Positions 23,659-32,261 of a stretch of 35,219 nt of DNA are shown here, piece after piece. A program made the position numbers and the translations under genes. The first letter of the stretch is position 1, and each line of letters starts with the position of its first letter. The notes beneath the pieces were generated by a model. That model was not told where the DNA came from. It searched no databases and worked only from the letters and a program-made list of their open reading frames with translations. This stretch comes from JAAYGD01 sp964428195 (GTDB lineage Bacteria > Bacillota_I > Bacilli_A > RF39 > UBA660), in NCBI GenBank assembly GCA_964428195.1, contig CAYRXC010000005.1, positions 1 through 35,219 on the forward strand, given 5' to 3'.

Positions 23659-23769
23659 CTAGCAATTAATATTCCACAACAAAACATGATCATTTAACTC
23701 AATGATTTTTTTATTGTAAGAATTCTTAAATTTTTCTTGATTTGAAAAATAATTAATTACGCACAGCAT
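23659..23769 (-). CDS. 36-codon ORF upstream of an ABC exporter (candidate peptide or leader)
   Basis: Begins MLCVINYFSNQEKFKNSYNK and ends DHVLLWNINC, 36 residues with two Cys (positions 3 and 36), a polar Asn/Lys middle and an aromatic-rich end. The start has AAAGGGTG 8 bases before the ATG, and a promoter (TTGACT, 17, extended -10 TAGAGT, 23794-23822) lies just upstream. The TAG stop is followed 21 bases later by the terminator and then by the ABC exporter. It is either a small exported peptide with its transporter, or a regulatory leader for the transporter. I do not recognise the peptide, and it has no double-Gly leader. Confidence 0.55.
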   Translation of the reverse strand: MLCVINYFSNQEKFKNSYNKKIIELNDHVLLWNINC

Positions 23770-23793
23770 ATTGTTCTCACCCTTTCGCCTTAA

Positions 23794-23822
23794 ACTCTAT
23801 CATAAAATAAGTATATAGTCAA
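23794..23822 (-). promoter_or_regulatory. Promoter of the 36-codon ORF
   Basis: TTGACT (23822-23817), 17-base spacer, TGATAGAGT extended -10 (hexamer 23799-23794) on the minus strand. Confidence 0.6.
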
Positions 23823-23874
23823 ATTAATGTCATTTTATCAATTTCAGTAACATAAGAATATCATTGATAATATT

Positions 23875-25086
23875 TTATCGCTTTATACTTTTTATTTTCA
23901 GTTTATTAAACCCTTTTTGAACGTGTTCGTTTGACATAAAATATTTCCATATACTTTCACTCAAATAGTTTTCAATCATCATCAATGTGATTCCTTTATC
24001 TATTCCCATGTATTCATTAGGAGCCCAAAGAGAATCTCCTTCTAAATTAAAAGCTGACTTTAATCCATATTCACCTAATAAACCGGGATAATTTTGATAA
24101 TAATTTCTTAAAGCTTTTATTGAATATTCTGGGGTAAAAACAATCGATGATATTGCTCCATAAGGAGCTATTGTTCCATCATTAGAAAATGATGCAGAAG
24201 AAGGATATGCTCCAGCTTCTCCATTATAACCATTAGGAAATACACAAGCCGTTATTCCCCAAGAATTCTCTCCATATGTTTTATATACATTTTGATTATC
24301 TATACAATATTGCCTATTTGCTAATGTTGCCTTAATAGAATTTTCGTGCCAATTTATTCCGTTTTCATCTTCACAATTTCTAAAGTCTGCAAATGCATGA
24401 GAGTATTGATAAGTAAATAGAGATCCAAACCAAGATTGAATAATATCTTTATACTCTTTATAACTTCCTCTTTGTTTTTTTATTGAATCATATAAACTTT
24501 TATCTATATTATAAGTTGGAGATCCTGCACTTAAAATATATAATATTAATTGTTCAGCATAAACATCCCAATTCCCAAAAAAACCAACTTCTGGATTGTT
24601 TCCTAAATAAAACATGTTCTTATTCTTATCAACAAACCATTCCCAATTAATTTTTCTATATAACTTATCTGCTTTTTCTTTTACTTCTTTCCCAAAAAAT
24701 TCTCCTGCAGTAATTGCTCCAGCAATTAATAAACCGGAATCTATTATTGATACTTCAGAATTATATTCTCTTGAACAATCTTGCATATTAATAAAATGGC
24801 AATAAAACCCATTTTGGTTTTCAATATTATTTAACAAAGTATTCAAAGTTCCATTAGCTTTTTGATATGCTTCATCAAAAGAAATCCAATCATTATTTAC
24901 AGCACTTGTAAGAGATGCTAAACCAAATCCCACTGCAGAAATACTAGATACATTTGGTGAACCATATGATTTATCTCTTATGAGGCCAAATCCTCTACTA
25001 TTCTTGTTCCAATTAGCTTCTTTTTTAAAATATTCACAACAACTCTTTAATTCTTTTAATAATAGTTTTTTATCTTCTTTATCCAC
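23875..25086 (-). CDS. Glucoamylase-family glycoside hydrolase (COG5368)
   Basis: 403 residues of the PF10091 putative glucoamylase family (COG5368), an alpha/alpha-barrel related to GH144-type enzymes. Landmarks: an N-terminal helix with YFKKEANWNK, ISAVGFGLASL, NNIENQNGFYCHFINM, SIIDSGLLIAGAI, GFFGNWDVYAEQLILYIL, SLFTYQYSHAFADFRN, SWGITAC and FTPEYSIKALRNYYQ. It has no signal peptide, so it would act on sugars inside the cell, for example beta-glucan oligosaccharides. The actual substrate is not readable. The start is a GTG with GAGGT upstream, and a consensus promoter precedes it (TTGACA, 16, TATAAT at 25115-25142). It is not linked to a visible sugar transporter in the window. Confidence 0.85.
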   Translation of the reverse strand: MDKEDKKLLLKELKSCCEYFKKEANWNKNSRGFGLIRDKSYGSPNVSSISAVGFGLASLTSAVNNDWISFDEAYQKANGTLNTLLNNIENQNGFYCHFINMQDCSREYNSEVSIIDSGLLIAGAITAGEFFGKEVKEKADKLYRKINWEWFVDKNKNMFYLGNNPEVGFFGNWDVYAEQLILYILSAGSPTYNIDKSLYDSIKKQRGSYKEYKDIIQSWFGSLFTYQYSHAFADFRNCEDENGINWHENSIKATLANRQYCIDNQNVYKTYGENSWGITACVFPNGYNGEAGAYPSSASFSNDGTIAPYGAISSIVFTPEYSIKALRNYYQNYPGLLGEYGLKSAFNLEGDSLWAPNEYMGIDKGITLMMIENYLSESIWKYFMSNEHVQKGFNKLKIKSIKR

Positions 25087-25114
25087 TTTATACGTACCTC
25101 ATTAATAACTATTT

Positions 25115-25142
25115 ATTATAAGCATAAATATCTTTTTGTCAA
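25115..25142 (-). promoter_or_regulatory. Promoter of the glucoamylase-family gene
   Basis: TTGACA (25142-25137), 16-base spacer and TATAAT (25120-25115), both hexamers perfect. Confidence 0.8.
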
Positions 25143-25158
25143 AAAATACTATGGTTTG

Positions 25159-25710
25159 TTATTTTCTTAATTCTAAACTTACATTTTTGATTTTTGCTTT
25201 GTTATTGATCAAAGATACTAATTTATTTATTTCTATATTATCTATTTCCTCTTTTTTTTCAAATTTAATAAAACCAAGTATTTCAATTAAATCATCATAA
25301 TTTAATAGATTTACCGCATTACAATAAAATTGTTTTAATCTTCCATTATTATAGTTTGATAACAAATATTCTAATACTTTAATTTTATTTTTTAAATTAT
25401 CATTATATTTATTTATTCCTAAGCTTTTACATTTTTCAAAATCACTTATAACATTTTTATATGAAATAAAAGAATCTTTTGAGTTTTCATTATATTTTTT
25501 ACATGGATAGTCTTTACAATCAAAACAATACTCAATGTTCTCATGTTTTAAACTACAAGTAATCACAGAACAACTAGGATGTTTTAAATTAAAATCAGTA
25601 CCTCCACATCCCGGACATTTTGAATCCCCTTTTGTATTAAATCGAGGACATAATCCACAGTTCAGACCACATAAAGAAAATAAATTATTATCTCTTTTGT
25701 ATTCTTTCAT
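25159..25710 (-). CDS. DUF3795 cysteine-rich protein
   Basis: 183 residues. The N-terminal 70 residues carry the DUF3795 pattern: LFSLCGLNCGLCPRF, KCPGCGG, then CSVITCSLK and EYCFDCKDYPCKKY, giving at least ten Cys in pairs likely to bind Zn2+ or an Fe-S cluster. The C-terminal half is helical (LKNKIKVLEYLLSNYNNGRLKQFYCNAV). The family occurs in many Firmicutes and archaea without an assigned role. An extended -10 (TGTTATAAT) and AAGGAG precede it. It is transcribed away from the kinase-like gene at 25815. Confidence 0.85.
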   Translation of the reverse strand: MKEYKRDNNLFSLCGLNCGLCPRFNTKGDSKCPGCGGTDFNLKHPSCSVITCSLKHENIEYCFDCKDYPCKKYNENSKDSFISYKNVISDFEKCKSLGINKYNDNLKNKIKVLEYLLSNYNNGRLKQFYCNAVNLLNYDDLIEILGFIKFEKKEEIDNIEINKLVSLINNKAKIKNVSLELRK

Positions 25711-25814
25711 AATTCTTCTCCTTAATATTTCATATATTAATTATAACATCAATAATTTCTTGAATTAATATTTTTTTACTTTTATGGTATATTATATGTT
25801 GTATGGGAGAAGAA

Positions 25815-26963
25815 ATGAATTATATTGATCAATATATAGAATTGGCCAAAAATATGGAAAACACTAGTGATGGTGGAAGTGCTGCTTATCATTTTGATGA
25901 AGTAGTTTTAATTAAATATACTTTACCTACAAAATATGGAAAAGCCCGTGAAAACGAAGAGATTATTGCTGAAAAAGCAAACGAAAAGAATGCAAACGGA
26001 GTAAGGACTCCAAAACATTTGGGTATAAAGAGAATCATAGATGGAGAGAACGAAATTTGTTGGGTACTTCAAGAAAAAGCAAAAAGTAAAAATTTTAAAT
26101 ATTATTGTCGTAACGAAGACTGCCAAGAACAAATAATAAGACAATCGATAATCGCTAATGCTCCACAAAATCATTTTGATAAATTTGTAATTGATCTATG
26201 TGAATTATACAATTTGGGCATGGAGATAAAACCAAAAAATCTTTTTTATGATGAAGACATAATTGATGGTGGTTTTACGATAATTGATTTACTTGGAATT
26301 TATAAGGAGCCTTTCAATAACTCATTAAAAGATGTATTAAATATAAATAGTTTATCGAAGATAATTGGATATTTTAGCATGATAGATCCATACAATAAAA
26401 ATTCTACCGAAAATGATAACATAATATCTACTCAATTATATTATGAAATTAGAAAAAAATTGTTTATTGCTTTAGAAAATACTATACCAAATTTTAATTT
26501 ACATAAAAGATGGGTACTTAGATCCACTCCATCAGATGTATTAAAATATTTTTCTGAAAACGGAATTGAAGTTGGAAATCTAGAATTAAATGAACAAGAA
26601 TATATTCAATTTAATCAAATGATAAAAGATATTGTCGATAACTCAATTCGTAAAATTGAAGAAGGCAAAAATTACCATTGGGAAATAGTTGTAAATGAAA
26701 TTGGATCCGAATTAGGTGAATGGGGATTATATGATTCTTGGTTTTTTAACAAAAATAATGTTAGAGACAAAAGTGAATTTATTGATAGTGAATCGCCAGA
26801 ATATGATTATATTAAAGAGTGCAAAAGAGATCTAGAAAATTATGTTATTATGTTATATGAAAACAGATTGATTGACTTATCAACAAGCAGTGATAATAGT
26901 TATATAGCAAGAGCGTTTAGTGATCTAATTAAAATGAAAAAAGAAAACCCCAAAATAAAATAA
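25815..26963 (+). CDS. Protein-kinase-like fold protein, degenerate; function unknown
   Basis: About 382 residues. The first 175 look like a kinase-type fold: a Gly/Ser loop (TSDGGSAAYHFDEVVLIKY) with a possible ATP-site Lys, a helix with conserved Glu (ENEEIIAEKANEK), a hinge (WVLQEKAKS), then MEIKPKNLFYDED and FTIIDLLG. The last two resemble the HRDxKPEN catalytic loop and the DFG strand, but the HRD Asp is replaced by Glu. The rest is helical and unassigned. I start at the ATG at 25815, where GGAG is 5 bases upstream, rather than at 25803. No partner gene is seen. The kinase reading is a pattern call by eye. Confidence 0.5.
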   Translation: MNYIDQYIELAKNMENTSDGGSAAYHFDEVVLIKYTLPTKYGKARENEEIIAEKANEKNANGVRTPKHLGIKRIIDGENEICWVLQEKAKSKNFKYYCRNEDCQEQIIRQSIIANAPQNHFDKFVIDLCELYNLGMEIKPKNLFYDEDIIDGGFTIIDLLGIYKEPFNNSLKDVLNINSLSKIIGYFSMIDPYNKNSTENDNIISTQLYYEIRKKLFIALENTIPNFNLHKRWVLRSTPSDVLKYFSENGIEVGNLELNEQEYIQFNQMIKDIVDNSIRKIEEGKNYHWEIVVNEIGSELGEWGLYDSWFFNKNNVRDKSEFIDSESPEYDYIKECKRDLENYVIMLYENRLIDLSTSSDNSYIARAFSDLIKMKKENPKIK

Positions 26964-26988
26964 AAGTAGTTTCAACTACTTTTTTTTA
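26962..26988. terminator. Convergent terminator
   Basis: Inverted repeat AAAAGTAGTT / AACTACTTTT with a 2-base spacer and T run on the + strand. It follows the stop of the gene ending at 26963 and lies at the stop of the convergent gene at 26986, so it may serve both strands. Confidence 0.75.
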
Positions 26989-27648
26989 TAATTCAGTTCC
27001 TCCCCATTCAACGAGAACGAATCCATCTCTACTAGGAGTAATAATTTTTTGTTCTTCTACTTCTATATATTCATCCAATTTTTTATATTCCATATTTACT
27101 CTTATGATTGTATCTGGTTTTGGATTTACTTCTAATGGCATATTTTTATTTATTTCTGATAAAGACGCAAATCTAATGTAATTATATTTATTCTTTTCTA
27201 GTTTCGGTAACCAATAAACAATAAATTCATTTGCTTCTCTTTCATTTAATCCAAGCAATAATAGTTTTTCTTCAAGAAAAGAAATAGTATCGCTCCCTTT
27301 AACTACAAAGCCATAATCTTTTATGCCTTCTGAAATAGTATCCAAGCCCTCCCAATATAAACCATATAAATATTTATTTGTTTTAACATCCAGTAAATCT
27401 CCATTTGGTTTAGCTACTACTTTCCAACCATCCTCATATTTTGGATAAGACACAGTTATTTTATCCTTTAAAATCAATTTAACAGTTACTTCTGTATCTT
27501 CTTTTGGATATAAGTATATCAATGGCTTAAGATCATAATAAATGTCCGACTTGGGTTCGGGATAAAAACCAAAATAATATATTGCACACCCTAACAGTAT
27601 AACCGCTATACTAGCAACAAGAATTATCCATTTTTTATTTTTTTTCAT
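26986..27648 (-). CDS. Membrane-anchored conserved protein, function unknown
   Basis: About 220 residues. A basic start (MKKNKK) and one hydrophobic segment (WIILVASIAVILLGCAIYYFGFY) form a signal anchor; a Cys in the segment could be lipobox-like but does not fit well. The outside part contains KPLIYLYPKEDTEVTVKL, YPKYEDGWKVVAKPNGDLLD, LYWEGLD, ANEFIVYWLPKLEKNKYNYIRFA and GFVLVEWGGTEL, a set of motifs I remember from a family of conserved Firmicute proteins with no function. I use the ATG at 27646-27648, since AAGGAGG precedes it; a TTG nine codons earlier is less likely. It follows the P-type ATPase by 39 bases, so the two are probably an operon. Confidence 0.65.
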   Translation of the reverse strand: MKKNKKWIILVASIAVILLGCAIYYFGFYPEPKSDIYYDLKPLIYLYPKEDTEVTVKLILKDKITVSYPKYEDGWKVVAKPNGDLLDVKTNKYLYGLYWEGLDTISEGIKDYGFVVKGSDTISFLEEKLLLLGLNEREANEFIVYWLPKLEKNKYNYIRFASLSEINKNMPLEVNPKPDTIIRVNMEYKKLDEYIEVEEQKIITPSRDGFVLVEWGGTEL

Positions 27649-27687
27649 TATTATCCTCCTTGTTAATAATAACACAAATATAATACT

Positions 27688-30204
27688 TTAATGTAATAAT
27701 TTCTTTTCTCTTGTTTTATTAATAATCTTAATTAAATCGTACCATAAAGTGCTTACTATAGAAACAAAAATAGCTAATATGAATTGATAGATTGATAAAG
27801 ATGTAGTTCCAACAACCTTATTTGCAATAGGAACATAAATTATTATAATAAGCATCAATAGTATAGCAATATTAACTCTTAGTATTACTTTATCTTTTAG
27901 TGTATTAATAAAATTTGTAATTGCTAATTCTTTATTAATATTAACGAATACCAAAAATAGATTCGACAATATTAATACTGCAAGTGAAAAAGTAGTAGCT
28001 ATTTCTTTAGAATAATTATTGTTCAATAAATAAACATAGCTCCCAAAAAAGAATAATGAGATTACTAGTCCTTGAGAGATAAACCTGAATAAATGTTTTT
28101 TATCTAATATACTTTCATTGATTGATCTTGGATTCTTTTTCATAATATCTTTATCTGCTAAGCATCTTTCGAATACGATTGATGCCGTAGGATCAATTAT
28201 TAATTCTAATAATACAACATGAATAGGAAGTAATAATATTGGGAAATTAAATAAAGGAACAAGTAAAGCAATTAATGCAATAGGTATATGAATAATTAAT
28301 ACATACCCTACTGCTTTTTTAATATTTTCATATATTCTTCTTCCATTTTTTATTGAGGTTACAATTGTTTTAAAATTATCATCTAATAGTATCAATTTAG
28401 ACGCTTCCTTTGCGACTTCTGTACCTCTTTGTCCCATAGCAATTCCAACATCAGCTTTCTTTAAAGCAGTAGCATCATTAACCCCATCTCCAGTCATAGC
28501 AACAACCATTTTGTTTTTTTGAAATGCCTCTACTATTCTCATCTTATGGTTAGGATGTACTCTTGCAAATATGTTTACTTCTTTTACAATTTTTTTCAAT
28601 TCATTATCATCCATATTTTCTAATTCTTCGCCTGTTACTATTCTTTCACACTCTAATAAACCAATTTCTTTTCCAATTGCTCTAGCAGTTTCTCCATTAT
28701 CTCCAGTAATCATTACCACTTTTATTCCGGCATCATAGCAAGTTTCAATAGCTTCTTTTACTCCATATCTCGGAGGATCTGTAAATGCTAGTAAGCCAAT
28801 AAAATTTAATTTATATTTATTTAATGACTTTTTCAGCATGCTGCTTTTACTTGATGCTACAGCAATAACTCTATATCCTTTTTTTGAGTAATTATGAACT
28901 TGTTCTTTAACAATTTTTTCTTCAGCTTCAGATAATTCACAAAGAGGCAATACTTTTTCATATGCACCTTTTACATAAATATAAAAATAATTATCTTCTT
29001 TATATAGATGCGCCATAATTTTAGATTCAGATGTAAAAGAATATTCAAAGTAAGGATTACTTCCTTTAAACTTTGAAGTTACTTTATTTTTTGAAAATTC
29101 AATAATCGCTTGCTCCATAGGATCATAAGCTTTTAATTCACAAGATAAATAACTAGCATTAACTAATTCTTCTTCCGAATTATGAGAATATGAATCAATT
29201 ACGCTCATTTTGTTTTCTGTTATAGTACCAGTTTTGTCGACACAAATTACTGAAACAGAACCCAATGTTTCTACAACATTTGTCTTCCTAACTAAAGATT
29301 TTTGCTTAGATATTAGATATGCTCCCATAGTCAAAAACACTGTTAATATTACGGGTAATTCTTCAGGAATTGTAGCCATCGCAATTGTAATTCCAGCAAT
29401 AATAGAATCTATAATTCTATTGAATAAAGTTGTAGAATTTCCAATATTATTTACAAACGATATTATGCAAACTAATAATAAAAATATAATACTTATATAC
29501 GCCCAAACACGAATTAATTTTCTTATTTGTTTTTCTAGTAATGTTTTCGGCTCAACTATATTTTTTAATGCATTTCCAATTTTCCCATATTCTGTATTTA
29601 TACCAATATGTGTTACTAATACCAGTGCTTCCCCTCCAGTAACTATGGTTCCTGAATAGCATTTATTTTTTCTAAAATATTCTTGTTTTTCTGTAGTGCT
29701 TAATTCTGTTTTTTTCCAAACAACATATGATTCTCCAGTTAGTGTAGATTCATTTACTCCAAAATCATGACATTCCAATATATCCCCATCTGCATTAATT
29801 ATATTTCCTTCTTGAATAAACAAAATATCGCCAACAACTAAATCTTCGCTTTTTATTTCTATTAATTCTTTATTTCTAATTACTTTGCTTTTTGAACTCG
29901 ATAGTTCTTTTAACGCATTTAATGCTTTATCAGTTTTATACTCTTGATAAAAAGAAATCATAGCAATAAATAGTATAAATACAAACATTATTAAACTATC
30001 GAAATAATCTCCAAGTATAATATATATAAAAGATAAACCAATTAGAAGAAGAAACATTGGTTCCTTAAAAGTGTTTAATAGTTTATTAAATAAGCTTTCC
30101 TTTTTTATCTCACCTAGAGTATTGCTTCCATTTGTTTTTTTTGACTCTTCTACTTCTTTATCATTTAAACCTATATAATCATTTTTAAAACTACTTACTT
30201 TCAT
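27688..30204 (-). CDS. P-type cation ATPase, calcium-type
   Basis: An 838-residue P2-type ATPase pumping cations across the membrane. Actuator TGES (156-159), M4 motif PEELP (280-284), phosphorylated D323 in CVDKTGTIT, nucleotide-binding domain with KGAYEKVL, hinge TGDNGETA, and TGDGVNDATALKKADVGIAMG are all intact. M6 carries ELIIDPTASIVFE, where an Asp at the calcium site matches SERCA/PMCA-like pumps. The N-terminal VEESKKTNGSNTLGEIKK is the cation-ATPase N-domain. The specificity is most likely Ca2+, with Mn2+ possible. An extended -10 (TGCTATAAT, hexamer 30229-30234) and GGAGG precede the ATG. It is first in an operon with the membrane-anchored protein. Confidence 0.93.
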   Translation of the reverse strand: MKVSSFKNDYIGLNDKEVEESKKTNGSNTLGEIKKESLFNKLLNTFKEPMFLLLIGLSFIYIILGDYFDSLIMFVFILFIAMISFYQEYKTDKALNALKELSSSKSKVIRNKELIEIKSEDLVVGDILFIQEGNIINADGDILECHDFGVNESTLTGESYVVWKKTELSTTEKQEYFRKNKCYSGTIVTGGEALVLVTHIGINTEYGKIGNALKNIVEPKTLLEKQIRKLIRVWAYISIIFLLLVCIISFVNNIGNSTTLFNRIIDSIIAGITIAMATIPEELPVILTVFLTMGAYLISKQKSLVRKTNVVETLGSVSVICVDKTGTITENKMSVIDSYSHNSEEELVNASYLSCELKAYDPMEQAIIEFSKNKVTSKFKGSNPYFEYSFTSESKIMAHLYKEDNYFYIYVKGAYEKVLPLCELSEAEEKIVKEQVHNYSKKGYRVIAVASSKSSMLKKSLNKYKLNFIGLLAFTDPPRYGVKEAIETCYDAGIKVVMITGDNGETARAIGKEIGLLECERIVTGEELENMDDNELKKIVKEVNIFARVHPNHKMRIVEAFQKNKMVVAMTGDGVNDATALKKADVGIAMGQRGTEVAKEASKLILLDDNFKTIVTSIKNGRRIYENIKKAVGYVLIIHIPIALIALLVPLFNFPILLLPIHVVLLELIIDPTASIVFERCLADKDIMKKNPRSINESILDKKHLFRFISQGLVISLFFFGSYVYLLNNNYSKEIATTFSLAVLILSNLFLVFVNINKELAITNFINTLKDKVILRVNIAILLMLIIIIYVPIANKVVGTTSLSIYQFILAIFVSIVSTLWYDLIKIINKTREKKLLH

Positions 30205-30244
30205 GTGTCCTCCAGTTAGAATATATATATTATAGCACTTATTT

Positions 30245-30275
30245 AATAATAAAAATCACCCATAAAGGATGATTT
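30245..30275 (-). terminator. Intrinsic terminator after the beta-propeller gene
   Basis: On the minus strand AAATCATCC and GGGTGATTT pair around a short loop (one mismatch), followed by TTATTATT. Confidence 0.6.
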
Positions 30276-30317
30276 CTATATCGAGCATTTTTTCAATTAT
30301 TAAATTATGCCATTTTA

Positions 30318-32147
30318 CTAATAATCTTTAATCGAATCATACACATTATTTGAAGGAATTAATTCTAGAACATTACCATGAGTTAAAGTAGTTAAATTTA
30401 TAGTTCTAATATCTTGATAATTTACAACATACAAATAATCATTTATGTATAATCCTCTAGTATTACCAGAGTAATAGTAATAATCTTCTTCCGTATTATA
30501 ATCTATTTCTCCAATCTTTTCAAAACCAACATCTTCAGTAAATTTATATACAACATATAAATCATCCATTGGGAATGCAATTATGTTTTTAGTGCTTGAA
30601 ACTAGAACCGCTTTATGATTATATGAAGCCTCTGTCCATGAATTTTCGTTTCCAATAATTGTTTTATATTTTTCAGTAACATCACTCTTATTCTGAATAT
30701 CATACATAGATATCTTAAGGTTAGTTACTCTACCATCCTCATTAGTTTCTTTTCCTAGCCCAAACAAATACTTATCATTAAATACATGAAGATATTCTGA
30801 GAACCCCGGTATTTTTAATTCTGTTTTGATTGTTGGTGTGCTAGGATTTGATAAGTCTACTACAAATAGAGGATCAATTTGTTTAAATGTTACGAAATAA
30901 ACTATTTCACCATCAAATCTAACTGAATATATTCTTTCTCCTTTTGCTAAACCTTCAATTTTACTTACCATTTTTAAGTCTTTGTCTAACACAAACAAAT
31001 TATTTTTTGTAGTATCTTCCTCTTCTTCCCCTGGCGCAATAATATCATCTATTCCAAATAAGTTGTAATCATAATATGTAGTTACTATTCTGAAATAATC
31101 ATCATATTCATCCATAGAAAATTGATTTAAAATAGTTCCTTTTACTGATCCAGTTGCAACTAATTTTAATATTCCTTTGTTCATAGAGAATTTTATTAAA
31201 TTTGTTTCTGAATAGTTTGAATACCAAGAATTCTCCGTTGTAGCTACATATAAGTTATCTGTATCAGCATATATGTTTGAAGATGTTCCAAGAACTGCTT
31301 TTGATGATTTATATTCACTAGGATTATTAATATCCATCCCTGTTATTGTAACAAATGAATTAGATGTTGGATTAGGAGCAATGATAATATCATCAATTGC
31401 AATAGCTTTACTATCTTTTGAAGTAATAAGCGGAACAAATGTTTTTTCATCAGTTTTAACAAAATTATTGTTTACATAATAGTTTGTAGTTACATATAAA
31501 TAGTTATCTACCAATCTTGATGAAACATAATTACCACTTTGAGATAACTCATTAATTTTTACGGGTTTTGATTTAATAGTTACATCAAATATTACAACAG
31601 ATACTTCTTGAGTTCCACCAATGTAAGATCTATAAATATCTTCTTGAGTATTGTTAAAATACTTAAAACTATTCTTTATTACTATAAGCTTATTATCTTT
31701 AATATATATTTCTTGATAATTAGATGAACCCTCATCTGAATTTGCTTGTGATTTAATTTTTGAAGTAACAGTCATTTCTCCATCTTTTGCTTCTATAATG
31801 TTTAAATAATCACTAGATAAAGCATATATATAATTACCATCTGTTTTAACGATATCAGCTTCATCTACTCCAGATACTTGAATATTGGTTTTAGAATAAT
31901 CAGAACTACCTTTTTCTGCCGAATTAGTTGCATAAGTATCTCTTGAATTTTCCATTAATAAATTTTTGCTTTGATCGCCCTTTTTTGATTTCATTACCTT
32001 ATATAATTCATCATATGATTTTAGAGTTTGTACATTGCTTAAATCAATTTGTTTAAAATCCCTAATCAAAAAAACTCCATAAGATAATAGACCAACAATA
32101 GCTAAGAATGACGCACATAAAATTAACTTAACTTTTAAATTTTTCAT
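30318..32147 (-). CDS. Secreted beta-propeller protein (PF09826 type)
   Basis: 609 residues. An N-terminal hydrophobic segment (about 8-28, VKLILCASFLAIVGLLSYGVFLI) is a signal anchor or signal peptide. The NIQVSGVDEADIVKTDGNYIYALS motif (about 90-115) is the hallmark of the beta-propeller family COG4880/PF09826, followed by repeated blade-like strands such as IYIKDNKLIVI, VSSRLVDNYLYVTTN and YSVRFDGEIVYFVTF. It acts outside the cell or at the membrane surface; its ligand is unknown. An extended -10 (TGATATACT) lies upstream. There is no clear partner gene. Confidence 0.88.
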   Translation of the reverse strand: MKNLKVKLILCASFLAIVGLLSYGVFLIRDFKQIDLSNVQTLKSYDELYKVMKSKKGDQSKNLLMENSRDTYATNSAEKGSSDYSKTNIQVSGVDEADIVKTDGNYIYALSSDYLNIIEAKDGEMTVTSKIKSQANSDEGSSNYQEIYIKDNKLIVIKNSFKYFNNTQEDIYRSYIGGTQEVSVVIFDVTIKSKPVKINELSQSGNYVSSRLVDNYLYVTTNYYVNNNFVKTDEKTFVPLITSKDSKAIAIDDIIIAPNPTSNSFVTITGMDINNPSEYKSSKAVLGTSSNIYADTDNLYVATTENSWYSNYSETNLIKFSMNKGILKLVATGSVKGTILNQFSMDEYDDYFRIVTTYYDYNLFGIDDIIAPGEEEEDTTKNNLFVLDKDLKMVSKIEGLAKGERIYSVRFDGEIVYFVTFKQIDPLFVVDLSNPSTPTIKTELKIPGFSEYLHVFNDKYLFGLGKETNEDGRVTNLKISMYDIQNKSDVTEKYKTIIGNENSWTEASYNHKAVLVSSTKNIIAFPMDDLYVVYKFTEDVGFEKIGEIDYNTEEDYYYYSGNTRGLYINDYLYVVNYQDIRTINLTTLTHGNVLELIPSNNVYDSIKDY

Positions 32148-32261
32148 ATTTCTCCCTCTAATATATTATATATATAAGTATATCACTTATTAATAAATAA
32201 TAAAGCAGATTTTATGTGGTAGCTGGTCTACTATTATTGATTTATTTTATGCTAATAATAA

